Assembly: GCA_038525525.1 (NCBI GenBank)
Contig: JBCBHO010000001.1
Location: 62,001-126,000, forward strand
Direction: 5' to 3'
DNA: 64,000 nt
Source: Shimia_B sp038525525
GTDB lineage: Bacteria > Pseudomonadota > Alphaproteobacteria > Rhodobacterales > Rhodobacteraceae
Position numbers and translations under genes: made by a program. Shown piece by piece: positions 15,208-24,444 of this stretch (the stretch's first letter is position 1; every line of letters begins with the position of its first letter). The notes beneath the pieces were generated by a model. It was not told the origin of the DNA. It made no database searches and saw nothing but the letters and a program-made list of their open reading frames with translations.

Positions 15208-16029
15208 ATGCAAATGCCTTGGGACGATCTCGCACTTTTCTCCGCCGTGGCCCGCCACGGAGCGTTGGCCCGCGCCGCGCAGGAGACGGGCGTGAGCGCC
15301 GCTACCCTGTCGCGCCGGATGACCGCGCTCGAGGCGCGGATGGGGCGCAGGCTCTTCCTGCACGGCGCGCAAGGCTACACGCCCACCGCCGAAGGCCGCG
15401 CGCTCCTGCAGAGGACCGAGCGCATGGAGGCCGCCGCCGCCGACATCGCCACCTGGCGCGAGGCGCAGGCCGGCCCGGTGCGCGTGCGGATCTCCGCCGG
15501 GACGTGGACCGCGCTGCATCTGGCTGAGAACATCGCGCAAGTCTGGCAGCCCGGCGCGATCTGGGTGCCGGAATTCCTGCATTGCAACCTCGAGATGGAT
15601 ATCGCGCGGCGCGAGATCGACATCGGCCTCCGCAATCGCAGGCCGGAGCAACCATGGCTGGCCGGGCGCGCCATCGGATCGGTGTCCTTCGCCGCCTATG
15701 GGCGGCCCGGTGTCTCCGGTTGGATCGGGGCCTCCTATGATGCGGCTGCCACGGCGTCGTCGGCCTGGGTAGCGCGGCACCACGGCGCCGACATCGTAAC
15801 GACGGCCAATGATCCAAGGCTGGCTCTCGCCATGGCCGAGGCCGGCATCGGGCAGGTCATGCTGCCGACCTTCGTGGGAGAAGCGCGGCCGGGGCTGGAA
15901 CGAAAAGGCGAGATCATCGAAGAGCTTACGCACCATCGTTGGCTCGTGAGCCACCGCGAGGGCCGCCACGAGCCCGGCATCCGTGCGGCGCTCGATGCGC
16001 TGGCCGATTACCTCGCGGCCTTGCCCTAG
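15208..16029 (+). CDS. LysR-family transcriptional regulator
   Basis: 273 residues. The N-terminal winged HTH is DDLALFSAVARHGALARAAQ followed by ETGVSAATLSRRMTALEARMG, and a LysR co-inducer domain follows from about residue 90. ATG at 15208 matches the family N-terminus; the frame extends further up but is not coding. The ribosome site is weak. It is convergent with the amino acid ABC operon. The LysR family usually controls a divergent neighbour; here the only divergent candidate is the 48-residue miniprotein. Confidence 0.92.
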   Translation: MQMPWDDLALFSAVARHGALARAAQETGVSAATLSRRMTALEARMGRRLFLHGAQGYTPTAEGRALLQRTERMEAAAADIATWREAQAGPVRVRISAGTWTALHLAENIAQVWQPGAIWVPEFLHCNLEMDIARREIDIGLRNRRPEQPWLAGRAIGSVSFAAYGRPGVSGWIGASYDAAATASSAWVARHHGADIVTTANDPRLALAMAEAGIGQVMLPTFVGEARPGLERKGEIIEELTHHRWLVSHREGRHEPGIRAALDALADYLAALP

Positions 16030-16030
16030 C

Positions 16031-16759
16031 TCACTTGATCGTCCGCGCGAGAAAGGCCTGGGTCTCCGCGCGCTCAGGTGCTGCGAGCACCTGCGCGGGC
16101 GGCCCCTCCTCCACCACGCGCCCATCCTTCAAAAAGCAAACCTTGTCAGCGGCTTCTCGGGCGAAGTTCATCTCGTGCGTGGCGAGGACCATCGTCATGC
16201 CGTCGCTCTTCAGTGTGCGCAGGACATCGAGCACCTCGCCCACGAGTTGCGGGTCGAGCGCGCTGGTAATCTCGTCGAAGAGCATCACCTCGGGCCGCAT
16301 GGCCAGCGCGCGCACGATCGCCACCCGCTGCTGCTGCCCACCGGACAGCTGGTCGGGATAGTGCCCCCTGCGATCTGCGAGACCGAACCTCTCGAAAAGC
16401 GCCGTGATTTCGGGTCGTAACGCCTCGACGCTCATCCTGCGCACGCGGCGCGGCGCGAGCATCGCATTCTCCTCCGCCGTCATGTGCGGAAAGAGGTTGT
16501 AGCTCTGGAAGACCATGCCAATGCGCCGCCGCACGGGCTCGGGATCGAGCCCCGGCACGCTGATATCCTCGCCATCCAGGTAGATCGCGCCGTCCTCGAT
16601 GGGCTCGAGGAGGTTGATGCAGCGCAGGAGCGTGGACTTGCCGGCGCCGGAGGCACCGATAAGGCAGACCATCTGACCCTCTTCGACGTCGAGCGAGATC
16701 CCGTCGCAGACCCGATTTGACCCGAATTCCTTGACCACGTCCCGCAGCGCGAGCTTCAT
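16031..16759 (-). CDS. Polar amino acid ABC transporter, ATP-binding subunit
   Basis: 242 residues with Walker A GASGAGKST, Q-loop MVFQSYNLFPHM, signature LSGGQQQR, Walker B region MLFDEITSALDP and H-loop THEM. It is closest in pattern to the GlnQ/HisP class. Note DEITSALD instead of the commoner DEPTSALD. It overlaps the permease gene by four bases (ATGA) and ends the operon SBP-permease-ATPase. Confidence 0.94.
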   Translation of the reverse strand: MKLALRDVVKEFGSNRVCDGISLDVEEGQMVCLIGASGAGKSTLLRCINLLEPIEDGAIYLDGEDISVPGLDPEPVRRRIGMVFQSYNLFPHMTAEENAMLAPRRVRRMSVEALRPEITALFERFGLADRRGHYPDQLSGGQQQRVAIVRALAMRPEVMLFDEITSALDPQLVGEVLDVLRTLKSDGMTMVLATHEMNFAREAADKVCFLKDGRVVEEGPPAQVLAAPERAETQAFLARTIK

Positions 16760-17610
16760 GATCGCTCTCGCGCCTGCTTGGAGATGAGATAATCCGCGTA
16801 GCGGGTGGCCGGGATGGTGATCGCCAGAAAGATCAGCGCGGCCCCGACATAGGGTGTGAAATTCGCCAGAAGCGATTTGTAGACGCCCGCCTGCCGGAAG
16901 ATCTCCACGGGCCCGATAAAGCTCAGGAGCGCCACGTCTTTCTGGAGCGCGATGAGCATGTTCATCTGGGCCGGGATCACCCGTCGGATCGCCTGCGGCA
17001 GGATCACGTAGCGCATGGTGTCCCGCTCGCTCAGGCCCAGCGATTGCGCCGCCGCGCGCTGGGAGGTGTGCACGCTCTCGATGCCGCCGCGAAAGATCTC
17101 GGCCACGTAGGCCGAATAGGTCAGCACGAGCGCCACGGTCCCCCAGATGTACGGGCTGTTCCACGGGCGCGGCAGCCCGAGCCCGGGGATGCCGAAGCCG
17201 ATGAGATAGACCGTCAGGATCACGGGCAGGCCGCGAAACACGTCCGTGTAGGCCGCGCCGAAGATGCGCAGCGGAAAAAGCACCGGCGACCGCGCATCGC
17301 GCATCAGCGCAACCCCCAGCCCCAGCACCGCGATGAGGGGCGCGGACCACGCGAAGATCATCAGGTTCTGCAGGAAGGCGTCGAGCAGCCCCGGGAAGGT
17401 GCGCGCGAAGACGTCTCCGTTGAAAAAGCTGCGCGCGACCTTTTCCCAGCCCGGCGCCATCGGCACGAGCACGATGATCGCGGCGAAGACAGCCGCCGTG
17501 GACGCCCCCGCGATCAGGAGCGAGCGGCGCCTTATCCGGTCTTCATAGATCTGGCGGCGTGTCCGCGGCAGCTTTTGCCTGCGCCGCGCCCCCTCGTCGG
17601 CCAAGGCCAT
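16756..17610 (-). CDS. Polar amino acid ABC transporter, permease subunit
   Basis: 284 residues, with a basic cytoplasmic N-terminus (about 1-30), then about five membrane helices. The binding-protein-dependent transport motif is SQRAAAQSLGLSERDTMRYVILPQA, shown here only by its ends. Only one permease gene exists in the operon, so it may act as a homodimer. It sits 3 bases after the binding-protein gene. Confidence 0.93.
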   Translation of the reverse strand: MALADEGARRRQKLPRTRRQIYEDRIRRRSLLIAGASTAAVFAAIIVLVPMAPGWEKVARSFFNGDVFARTFPGLLDAFLQNLMIFAWSAPLIAVLGLGVALMRDARSPVLFPLRIFGAAYTDVFRGLPVILTVYLIGFGIPGLGLPRPWNSPYIWGTVALVLTYSAYVAEIFRGGIESVHTSQRAAAQSLGLSERDTMRYVILPQAIRRVIPAQMNMLIALQKDVALLSFIGPVEIFRQAGVYKSLLANFTPYVGAALIFLAITIPATRYADYLISKQARERS

Positions 17611-17613
17611 GGG

Positions 17614-18429
17614 TTACTCCGCGATGAGCGGCACGCCGGTCGTGTCCTGCAGCCACTGCGCCTCGATATCGGCCAATTGCCCGCTTTCCGTGATCGCGGC
17701 GAGCGCGGCATCCACGCATTCCTTGAGCGCGTTGCCCTCTTCCATCAGCATGCCGAACTGATCCGGGATCTCCGTGCGGTCGGCCGGGAACTGGCCGATG
17801 ACCTGGCTATCTTCGATGACCACGGCCGACAGGAAGAGCGCCGTGGGCAGGTCAAAGAGCGCGGCGTCGATCTGGCCCGCCTGCATGGCGGCCGTAACAT
17901 CGGCGTTGTCGCCATAAAGAAGGGGCTGGCTCGTGGGCTTGATCGTTTCGAGGAGCTTCGGCACCGCGGTCGTGGTCCCGACAGCGCCCCATTGCAGGTC
18001 GCGCAGCGCGCCGAGCTCCGCGGGGGTGGAGGATGCAGGTCCCACGGCCAGCACAGCCATGGCCGCGCTGTAATAGGGCGCCGAGAAGTCCACCATCATG
18101 TCGCGCTCCTCGGTGATTGAGTATTGCTGGATGTTGACGTCGAAATTCTTTGCACCGGGCTGGATCGCCTCGTCGAAGGAGGTGCGCACCCACACGACAT
18201 CCTCGGCCGCGAGGCCCATCTCCTCGGCCACGGCGTAGGCCACGGCGGCCTCGAAGCCCATGCCGGACTGGGGATTGTCGTCCATGACCCAAGGGAAATA
18301 GGCCGGGTTACCCGTCGCGACGGTCAATTTGCCCTCCGTGATCGTCTTGCCTTCGTAGCAGGCATGACCGCCTGCGAGAGCGGTGGTGGCGGTGAGCGTG
18401 AGTGCAGTGGTGATCGCGAGGAATTTCAT
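17614..18429 (-). CDS. Periplasmic amino acid-binding protein of ABC transporter
   Basis: 271 residues with a Sec signal peptide (residues 1-19, cleavage near TALA-GG). A family 3 extracellular solute-binding fold is seen: GKLTVATGNPAYFPW, GMGFEAAVAYAVAEEMGL, DMMVDFSAPYY, GAVGTTTAV and DAALFDLPTA. The ligand residues are not diagnostic for one amino acid. First gene of the operon with the permease and ATPase. Confidence 0.93.
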   Translation of the reverse strand: MKFLAITTALTLTATTALAGGHACYEGKTITEGKLTVATGNPAYFPWVMDDNPQSGMGFEAAVAYAVAEEMGLAAEDVVWVRTSFDEAIQPGAKNFDVNIQQYSITEERDMMVDFSAPYYSAAMAVLAVGPASSTPAELGALRDLQWGAVGTTTAVPKLLETIKPTSQPLLYGDNADVTAAMQAGQIDAALFDLPTALFLSAVVIEDSQVIGQFPADRTEIPDQFGMLMEEGNALKECVDAALAAITESGQLADIEAQWLQDTTGVPLIAE

Positions 18430-18566
18430 GGCAGCCTCCCTTGTTGCTTCGGCTCAGTATGGGCCCGCACGTGGGAGTGTCCAGCCTTCGGGGGCCCATG
18501 CGGCCATGCCCTTGAGCGACCACGCAAAAGAGCCTATCTTCTGGCTTCCAGCGCAGGAGACGCCGC

Positions 18567-18953
18567 ATGTTTGGCATTTCGGGCCAAGCCCCCGTCACAA
18601 TCACCCCCGCCGCCGTGAAGCAGATCTCAAAGCTCATGGCGAAGGGCGGAAAGTACGGCCTGAAGATCGGGCTGAAGAAGGGCGGCTGCGCGGGCATGGA
18701 ATACACCATGGATTACGTGGACGGCGCAGAGCCGTCCGACGAGGTCGTCGAGCAGGATGGCGCGCGCGTGCTCATTGCGCCCACGGCGCAGATGTTCCTC
18801 TTCGGCACCGAGATCGACTACCAGACCTCGCTCCTCGAGAGCGCCTTCACGTTCAACAATCCGAACGTGACAGAGGCCTGCGGATGCGGGGAATCGATCA
18901 AGTTCGAGCCCGTTGAAAAGCTCGATCCCAACGCCATCCCGAAGCTGTCGTAA
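18567..18953 (+). CDS. HesB/IscA-type iron-sulfur cluster carrier
   Basis: 128 residues, A-type carrier for delivering Fe-S clusters to apo-proteins. The three cysteine ligands are in GGCAGMEY and CGCGES (Cys-x-Cys near residue 110). The C-terminal tail of about 15 residues (FEPVEKLDPNAIPKLS) extends past the usual end. Divergent from the amino acid ABC operon and 59 bases upstream of tpiA. Other suf genes are not adjacent. Confidence 0.93.
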   Translation: MFGISGQAPVTITPAAVKQISKLMAKGGKYGLKIGLKKGGCAGMEYTMDYVDGAEPSDEVVEQDGARVLIAPTAQMFLFGTEIDYQTSLLESAFTFNNPNVTEACGCGESIKFEPVEKLDPNAIPKLS

Positions 18954-19012
18954 GACCCTGCTTGACGCCCCCGTGCCCTGCGCGACATTGAGGGCCGAAA
19001 AGGAGAAATCCC

Positions 19013-19756
19013 ATGCGCAAGCTTGCAGCCGGAAACTGGAAAATGAACGGGATGGGCAGCGCGATCGCTGAGGCGCGCGCCGTGTCCATCGCCAATCAGA
19101 CCCCGTCGGTGGATGTGCTTCTGGCGCCGCCCGCCACGCTCCTGACGCGCATGGCGGAGGCTCTTGCGAATTCGTCCGTGGCCCTCGGCGCGCAGGATTG
19201 CCATGCCGCCGAAAGCGGCGCGCATACCGGTGATATCGCGGCGCCCATGCTGGCAGAGGCCGGGGCAAGCGCTGTCATAGTCGGGCACTCGGAGCGGCGC
19301 ACAGACCACGCCGAGACCGACGCGCTGGTAAAAGCCAAGGCCGAAGCCGCCATTGCCGCGGGTCTCGGGGCGATCGTCTGCATCGGAGAGACCCTGGCCG
19401 AACGGGAAGCGGGCCAGACCCTCGATGTCGTGCGGCGCCAGCTGTCGGGCTCCCTGCCCTCCGGTGCCACGCCCGCCAACACCGTCATCGCCTACGAGCC
19501 CGTATGGGCCATCGGGACAGGCGTCGTGGCGACGCCCGAGCAGATCGCGGAGGTCCATGCCGACCTGCGAAAGGAGCTTTCGAAGCTGATGGACGGCGCG
19601 GACGACGTTCGTCTCCTCTATGGCGGATCCGTAAAGGCCGCCAATGCGGCCGAGATCTTTGCCATCGGCGACGTTGACGGGGCGCTCGTGGGCGGGGCCT
19701 CGCTCAAGGCGGACGATTTCAACCCGATCATCGCAGCGCTGGAAGCGGCACCCTGA
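19013..19756 (+). CDS. tpiA: Triosephosphate isomerase
   Basis: 247 residues, interconverts DHAP and glyceraldehyde-3-phosphate. Catalytic residues are K10 (AAGNWKMNG), H92 (VIVGHSERR) and E162 (IAYEPVWAIGTG), and the phosphate-binding loop is LLYGGSVKAANA. The start follows AAAAGGAGAAATCCC. Somewhat short for the family but complete. The Fe(III) permease begins four bases downstream. Confidence 0.98.
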   Translation: MRKLAAGNWKMNGMGSAIAEARAVSIANQTPSVDVLLAPPATLLTRMAEALANSSVALGAQDCHAAESGAHTGDIAAPMLAEAGASAVIVGHSERRTDHAETDALVKAKAEAAIAAGLGAIVCIGETLAEREAGQTLDVVRRQLSGSLPSGATPANTVIAYEPVWAIGTGVVATPEQIAEVHADLRKELSKLMDGADDVRLLYGGSVKAANAAEIFAIGDVDGALVGGASLKADDFNPIIAALEAAP

Positions 19757-19760
19757 CTTC

Positions 19761-21380
19761 ATGAGGGCGAACTGGCTCGGCATTGGCGCGGTCAGCGCGG
19801 CGGCGCTTTGTCTGCTGCCCATGGCGTTCGTCGCGGGCGTCGCGGCCACCGGGACGCTGGACACCGTGCGACAGCTCGCCGACACGGTGCTCCTCGATTA
19901 CACGCTCACGACGCTCATCCTCGTCGTGCTGGTGGCGATTGGTACCGCGACCATCGGGACGGGTTGCGCGTGGCTGGTGACGATGACGCGGTTTCCCGGC
20001 GCGCGCCTCTTCGAGATCGCGCTTGCGCTGCCCTTTGCCTTCCCCGCCTACGTGCTGGCCTATGCCTATACCGACGTGCTGGACCATCCCGGCATCGTCC
20101 AATCCCTCCTGCGCGACCTTACTGGCTGGGGTCCGCGCGACTACTGGTTCCCCGAAATCAGATCCGTCGGAGGGGCGGCACTCATGCTGACGCTGGTGCT
20201 TTACCCTTACGTCTACCTCCTCGCCCGCGCCGCGTTTCTGCAGCAGAGCGCGACGGCCTACCTCGCCGCGCGGTCCCTCGGGCGCGGCCCGCTCGGGGCC
20301 TTCCTCGGCGCCTCGGTGCCGCTGGCGCGCCCGGCCATCATGGGCGGGGTATTACTGGCCGTCATGGAGACGCTGGCGGATTTCGGCACAGTCTCCTTCT
20401 TCGGCGTGCAGACGTTCGCGACGGGCATCTACCGGTCCTGGCTGGGCTTCGCGGACCGTCCGGCCACCGCGCAACTCGCGCTCTGCCTCCTCCTCGCGGC
20501 GCTCCTGATCGGGCTCCTCGAACGGGCCCAACGCGGTCGCGCGCGCCACCACGGGGCGGGCAAGCGGCACGAACGGGTGGGCATGGTGACGTTGACGGGC
20601 GCGGCGCGCTGGTGGGCCATGGCGGCCTGTGCGTTGCCGGTCATCCTCGGCTTCGCGTTGCCGGTGGTCGTCCTCTTCTCCATGGCCCTCAATTCCGAGC
20701 AGGACCTCTTTTCAGCGCGCTACCTTCTTTTCCTGAAGAACTCGCTCACGCTCGCCTCTGTCGCGGCCATCGTTACGGTGGCCTTTGCGATCCTCATAGG
20801 CGCGAGCCAACGGCTGCGCCCCACGCCTGTCGCGCATGCGTCCGCGCAAATCGCGCGGTTAGGCTATGCCGTGCCGGGCGGGGTCATCGCGGTGGGGCTC
20901 ATGGTGCCCTTCGCCACGCTCGACAATCGTATCGACGCCTTCATGGAGGGGACGTTCGGCATCGACACGGGGCTTCTCATCACGGGGTCGATCTGGCTGC
21001 TCGTGGTGGCCTACGCGGTGCGCTTCATGGCCGCAGCGCTCAATGCCTTCGAGGGTGGCATGGCCACGCTCAACCCCAATACCGAGGCCGTGGCGCGCAC
21101 GCTGGGCTCCGGCCCCGGCGTGCTCTTGCGGCGCATCTTCGTCCCAGCGCTCTGGCCCTCGGTGGCCACCGCGCTCCTCATCGTCTTCGTGGACGTGATG
21201 AAAGAGCTCCCGGCGACGCTCATCATGCGGCCCTTCAACTACGACACGCTGGCCGTGCAGGCCCATCGACTGGCCTCCGACGAGCGCCTCGAAGGGGCGG
21301 CCGTACCGTCGCTCGTGCTGGTGGCGGTGGGGCTCTTGCCGGTGATCCTGCTCTGCCGGGCGCTCGGCAGGCGCAGTTAA
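19761..21380 (+). CDS. Fe(III) ABC transporter permease (FbpB-like, fused two-domain)
   Basis: 539 residues, about 12 membrane helices, with two copies of the permease domain. The EAA-type loops are ARSLGRGPLGAFLGASVPLA and ARTLGSGPGVLLRRIFVPAL. This fused form is typical of iron(III) ABC importers. It starts four bases after tpiA. Its binding protein lies convergently at 21430-22455, and no ATPase is nearby. Confidence 0.9.
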   Translation: MRANWLGIGAVSAAALCLLPMAFVAGVAATGTLDTVRQLADTVLLDYTLTTLILVVLVAIGTATIGTGCAWLVTMTRFPGARLFEIALALPFAFPAYVLAYAYTDVLDHPGIVQSLLRDLTGWGPRDYWFPEIRSVGGAALMLTLVLYPYVYLLARAAFLQQSATAYLAARSLGRGPLGAFLGASVPLARPAIMGGVLLAVMETLADFGTVSFFGVQTFATGIYRSWLGFADRPATAQLALCLLLAALLIGLLERAQRGRARHHGAGKRHERVGMVTLTGAARWWAMAACALPVILGFALPVVVLFSMALNSEQDLFSARYLLFLKNSLTLASVAAIVTVAFAILIGASQRLRPTPVAHASAQIARLGYAVPGGVIAVGLMVPFATLDNRIDAFMEGTFGIDTGLLITGSIWLLVVAYAVRFMAAALNAFEGGMATLNPNTEAVARTLGSGPGVLLRRIFVPALWPSVATALLIVFVDVMKELPATLIMRPFNYDTLAVQAHRLASDERLEGAAVPSLVLVAVGLLPVILLCRALGRRS

Positions 21381-21409
21381 AAGAAAAGCCCCCGGCTGGA
21401 CCTGGGGCT
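21379..21409 (-). terminator. Terminator of the Fe(III) binding protein gene
   Basis: On the minus strand a hairpin with an AGCCCC/GGGGCT stem and an 11-base loop runs into TTTTCTTTT. It lies between the convergent permease and binding-protein genes and may work on both sides, though the U-run favours the minus strand. Confidence 0.8.
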
Positions 21410-21429
21410 CTCGACGCTCCACGGGGCGA

Positions 21430-22455
21430 TTACTCCCAGCCCGCGTTCGTCAGGATCGCGTTCGCCTCGTCGATATTGTCGGCGATCGTGGCAAGGTCGA
21501 TCGTGTCCGGACGGAAAATGCCCAGTGTCGCCACCGAGTCGCTCAGACCGACGCCCGGCACCGCCGGATACTCGTCATTGCCGGCCGAGAAGTACTGCTG
21601 CGCTTGCTCGGACGCGAGATACTCGAGGAACTTCACCGCGTTCTCGCGGTTGGGCGCGTTGGTGGCCACGCCACCGCCGGAGACGTTCATATGCGCGCCG
21701 ATGGAGTTCTGGTTCGGGAAGACCCAGCCGATGCCCGCGAGATCTTCGGCGGTCATGGTGCTGTCCCCCTTCCGCAGCGCGCGCGCGTAATAGTACGTGT
21801 TGGACATGGCGATGTCGCACTCGCCCGAGGCGATGCCGCGCAGCTGGTCGGTGTCGCCGCCCTGCGGATCGCGGGCGAAGTTTCCGACGACGGCCGTCGC
21901 CCACTCCTGGATCGCCTCTTCACCGAGATGCGCGGTCAGCGCCGCCACGATGTTTTGCGTGTAGACGTTGGAGGAGGACCGGATGCAGACCATGCCCGCG
22001 TATTCCGAGCTTGCGAGGTCCTCATAGGTCATCGGCGGGTTTGCCACGTCATCCTTGTCATAGAACAGGATACGCGAGCGCTGTGAGAAGCCGAACCAGG
22101 TGTTGTCGTCGTCCTGCAGGTAGGCTGGGATCGCGGCCTCGAGGACGTCGCTTTCCACCGGCTGCAGCAGGCCGAGCTCTTTCGCGCGCGTCAGCCGCAC
22201 GGTGTCGACGGTCAAGAAGATGTCTGCGGGAGAGTTCGCACCCTCGGTCTGCATGCGCGCGATGAGATCGTCTGCGCCTGCTTCAATGCGGTTGATGGTG
22301 ATGCCGGTGCGGTCTGTGAAATCCGAGTAGAGCCGCTCGTCGGTGTCGTAGTGGCGCGAGGAGTAGAGGTTGAGCTCCCCTTCCGCGAATGCTGCCGGAG
22401 CGGCCAGAGCACAGATGAATGCGGAGCCCAGAAGTCGGGCGCGAAGTGTCGTCAT
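21430..22455 (-). CDS. Fe(III)-binding periplasmic protein (FutA/FbpA family)
   Basis: 341 residues with a Sec signal peptide (residues 1-24, ending in AFA-EG). The mature start ELNLYSSRHYDTDERLY and the later tyrosine cluster SNTYYYARAL are the typical Fe(III) ligand regions. It binds ferric iron in the periplasm for the FbpB-like permease encoded on the facing strand. Two IRO-like boxes precede it, suggesting iron control. Confidence 0.94.
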   Translation of the reverse strand: MTTLRARLLGSAFICALAAPAAFAEGELNLYSSRHYDTDERLYSDFTDRTGITINRIEAGADDLIARMQTEGANSPADIFLTVDTVRLTRAKELGLLQPVESDVLEAAIPAYLQDDDNTWFGFSQRSRILFYDKDDVANPPMTYEDLASSEYAGMVCIRSSSNVYTQNIVAALTAHLGEEAIQEWATAVVGNFARDPQGGDTDQLRGIASGECDIAMSNTYYYARALRKGDSTMTAEDLAGIGWVFPNQNSIGAHMNVSGGGVATNAPNRENAVKFLEYLASEQAQQYFSAGNDEYPAVPGVGLSDSVATLGIFRPDTIDLATIADNIDEANAILTNAGWE

Positions 22456-22492
22456 TTTAGTCTCTCAATTTGGAGCTCTCTTGGCGAAAGCC

Positions 22493-22507
22493 TGACATAT
22501 TTAGTCA
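22493..22507. promoter_or_regulatory. IRO-like box 1 (TGA-N9-TCA)
   Basis: TGACATATTTAGTCA matches the TGA-N9-TCA pattern described for the iron-responsive operator bound by RirA in rhizobia, with an extra C/G pair. It sits 38 bases upstream of the Fe(III)-binding protein start. Confidence 0.55.
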
Positions 22508-22543
22508 ACTATCACCTCGCCCCCTGAGGTCAACTGTGTCGAG

Positions 22544-22558
22544 TGACATTTTTTATCA
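22544..22558. promoter_or_regulatory. IRO-like box 2 (TGA-N9-TCA)
   Basis: TGACATTTTTTATCA is a second TGA-N9-TCA match 51 bases from box 1 and shares its TGACAT left half. It lies in the same divergent region, about 140 bases before the P450 start. Confidence 0.5.
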
Positions 22559-22698
22559 TTTTAGTAAGGAATTCGGTCGCCCTGTACTTGTGCGCGTACC
22601 AACACCAATCAGAGCCATCTCCTGCGATTTCGCGGAGATTGCGTGTGTCTGACGCGGGGTCCCTTGCGCAGGGCCGCGCGTCATCGGATGCAGGCGCC

Positions 22699-23853
22699 AT
22701 GGAACGCTTTAGCCAGGACCCCTCCGAGCCCGATTTCGTACAGAGCCCCTACCCGGCCTACGACCGCGCGCGCGCACTGGGTGAAATCGTCTGGTGGGAG
22801 GAGTACGGGATGGCCGCCGCCGTGAGCCACGGCGCGGTCAGCGCGATCCTGAAGAGCCGCTCCGCCGGGCGAACGCCGCTCTCCGCGCCCGCAGTGCCGG
22901 ACCACCTCCGTGCCTTTTACGCGGTGGAGGCGCATTCCATGCTGGAGCTCGAGCCCCCGCGGCACACGCGGCTGCGCGGCCTTGTCCTCCGCGCCTTCAC
23001 GGGCCGCCGCGTCCGCGAACTCGGTCCGGAGATCGAGGCGCTCGCAGCAGAGCTCGTGGCCGACCTGCCGCGCGGCGCGGCCTTCGACATCCTCGCCCGC
23101 TTCGCCCGCCCCCTGCCCGTTCGCGTCATCGCGCGGCTTCTTGGCGTGCCGGAGACCATGGCCCCCGACCTCCTCGCCTGGTCGAACGCCATGGTCGCGA
23201 TGTACCAGACCGGCCGCACCCGAGACATCGAGATCGCGGCCAGCCGGGCTGCCACGGAGTTCAGCGACTTCCTGCGCGGCTACGTAAAGGAGCGCCGCAC
23301 TCGCCCTGCCGACGATCTCATCACCCATCTCATCGCCGCCGAGGAAGACGGGGAGATGCTCAGCACCGACGAGCTCATCACGACTTGCATCCTGCTTTTG
23401 AACGCGGGCCACGAGGCCACCGTTCACACGCTGGGCAACGGGCTTGCGGCCCTCCTCCGCGAGGGCCTGACGGATGTGTCAGAGAACTGCGTGGAGGAAA
23501 TCCTGCGCTATGATCCGCCGCTCCACATCTTTACGCGCTGGATCTACGAGGACACCGAGATCGCCGGTCACACTCTGAAGCGCGGTGACGAGGTGGCCTG
23601 CGTCCTCGGCGCGGCAAACAGGGACCCTGCGGTTTTCCCCGATCCCCATCGCTTTGACCCAACGCGCCAGGCCAAAGCGCACGTGGCCTTCGGAGCAGGC
23701 CTCCATTTCTGCGTGGGCGCGCCCCTTGCGCGGCTCGAGCTGCTGCTTGGCCTCCGGGCGCTCCCGCCGCTGCGGCTCGAGGCCCCGCCTGTCTATGGCG
23801 ACACGTACCACTTTCACGGGCTCGAGGCGCTGCAGGTCTCGCTCGCCCGCTAG
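22699..23853 (+). CDS. Cytochrome P450
   Basis: 384 residues, soluble bacterial class. The heme-ligand loop is FGAGLHFCVGAPLARLE with C338, the K-helix pair is EEILRYDPP (ExxR), and the I-helix is NAGHEATVHT. In the I-helix the first threonine of the common AGHETT is Ala240. The substrate is unknown. ATG at 22699 is used because MERFSQDP is the family start; a GTG at 22648 is possible. A ferredoxin-NADP reductase gene 600 bases downstream could supply electrons through a ferredoxin. Confidence 0.93.
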   Translation: MERFSQDPSEPDFVQSPYPAYDRARALGEIVWWEEYGMAAAVSHGAVSAILKSRSAGRTPLSAPAVPDHLRAFYAVEAHSMLELEPPRHTRLRGLVLRAFTGRRVRELGPEIEALAAELVADLPRGAAFDILARFARPLPVRVIARLLGVPETMAPDLLAWSNAMVAMYQTGRTRDIEIAASRAATEFSDFLRGYVKERRTRPADDLITHLIAAEEDGEMLSTDELITTCILLLNAGHEATVHTLGNGLAALLREGLTDVSENCVEEILRYDPPLHIFTRWIYEDTEIAGHTLKRGDEVACVLGAANRDPAVFPDPHRFDPTRQAKAHVAFGAGLHFCVGAPLARLELLLGLRALPPLRLEAPPVYGDTYHFHGLEALQVSLAR

Positions 23854-24323
23854 AGCGGCAGCGCGCGCGTGCTTTTCAGCTCTTCCATGCTCAGGAGCGC
23901 GGTGACGTTGTAGACTTTCACCTCCGCGATCATCGCCTGGTAGAAGTCATCATAAGCCCGCGCATTCGCCACCCTGACTTTCAGGATGTAATCAATATCG
24001 CCCGCGAGGCGGTGCGCCTCCTGCACTTCCGGGCGCTGGCGAATGGCCGTGAGAAACTTCTCCTGCCATGCCGCGTCATGCTCGGACGTTCGGATCAGGA
24101 CGAAAAAGCACGCCTCGAACCCGAGCGCCTCGGCATCGAGCTCCACGGTCTGGTGCTTGAGGATGCCCGCCTCGCGCATCTTCTTGATCCGGTTCCACAC
24201 GGGCGTCTTCGACGAACTCACGACCTTCGCGATCTCATCGAGGGAGCGCGCCGCATCCCGCTGCAATTCGGCGAGGATCTTGCGATCGAGATCGTCGATG
24301 CGGATGTCTTTACGAGAAGTCAT
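23850..24323 (-). CDS. Lrp/AsnC-family transcriptional regulator
   Basis: 157 residues. The N-terminal HTH is DDLDRKILAELQRDAARSLD and SSKTPVWNRIKKM; the C-terminal RAM (AsnC_trans_reg) domain covers about 70-150, with HRLAGDIDYILKVRV. Such regulators sense amino acids. It overlaps the end of the P450 gene by four bases convergently, and its divergent neighbour is the reductase at 24445. Confidence 0.94.
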   Translation of the reverse strand: MTSRKDIRIDDLDRKILAELQRDAARSLDEIAKVVSSSKTPVWNRIKKMREAGILKHQTVELDAEALGFEACFFVLIRTSEHDAAWQEKFLTAIRQRPEVQEAHRLAGDIDYILKVRVANARAYDDFYQAMIAEVKVYNVTALLSMEELKSTRALPL

Positions 24324-24444
24324 GGCGCTCCTTAGAAACAGATGCCGCGCGGATCAAGCGACGCGCGTGCGCCTTGACACCCGCGCCACCGCCACGCACA
24401 TCGCAGCTGTAAAGCAGCGCTGACACATTCAGAGGCCCGCCCCC

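Noticed and set aside
22503..22535. AGTCAACT/GGTCAACT direct repeat 25 bases apart
   Set aside because: Partly overlaps the better TGA-N9-TCA box and has no known regulator pattern of its own.
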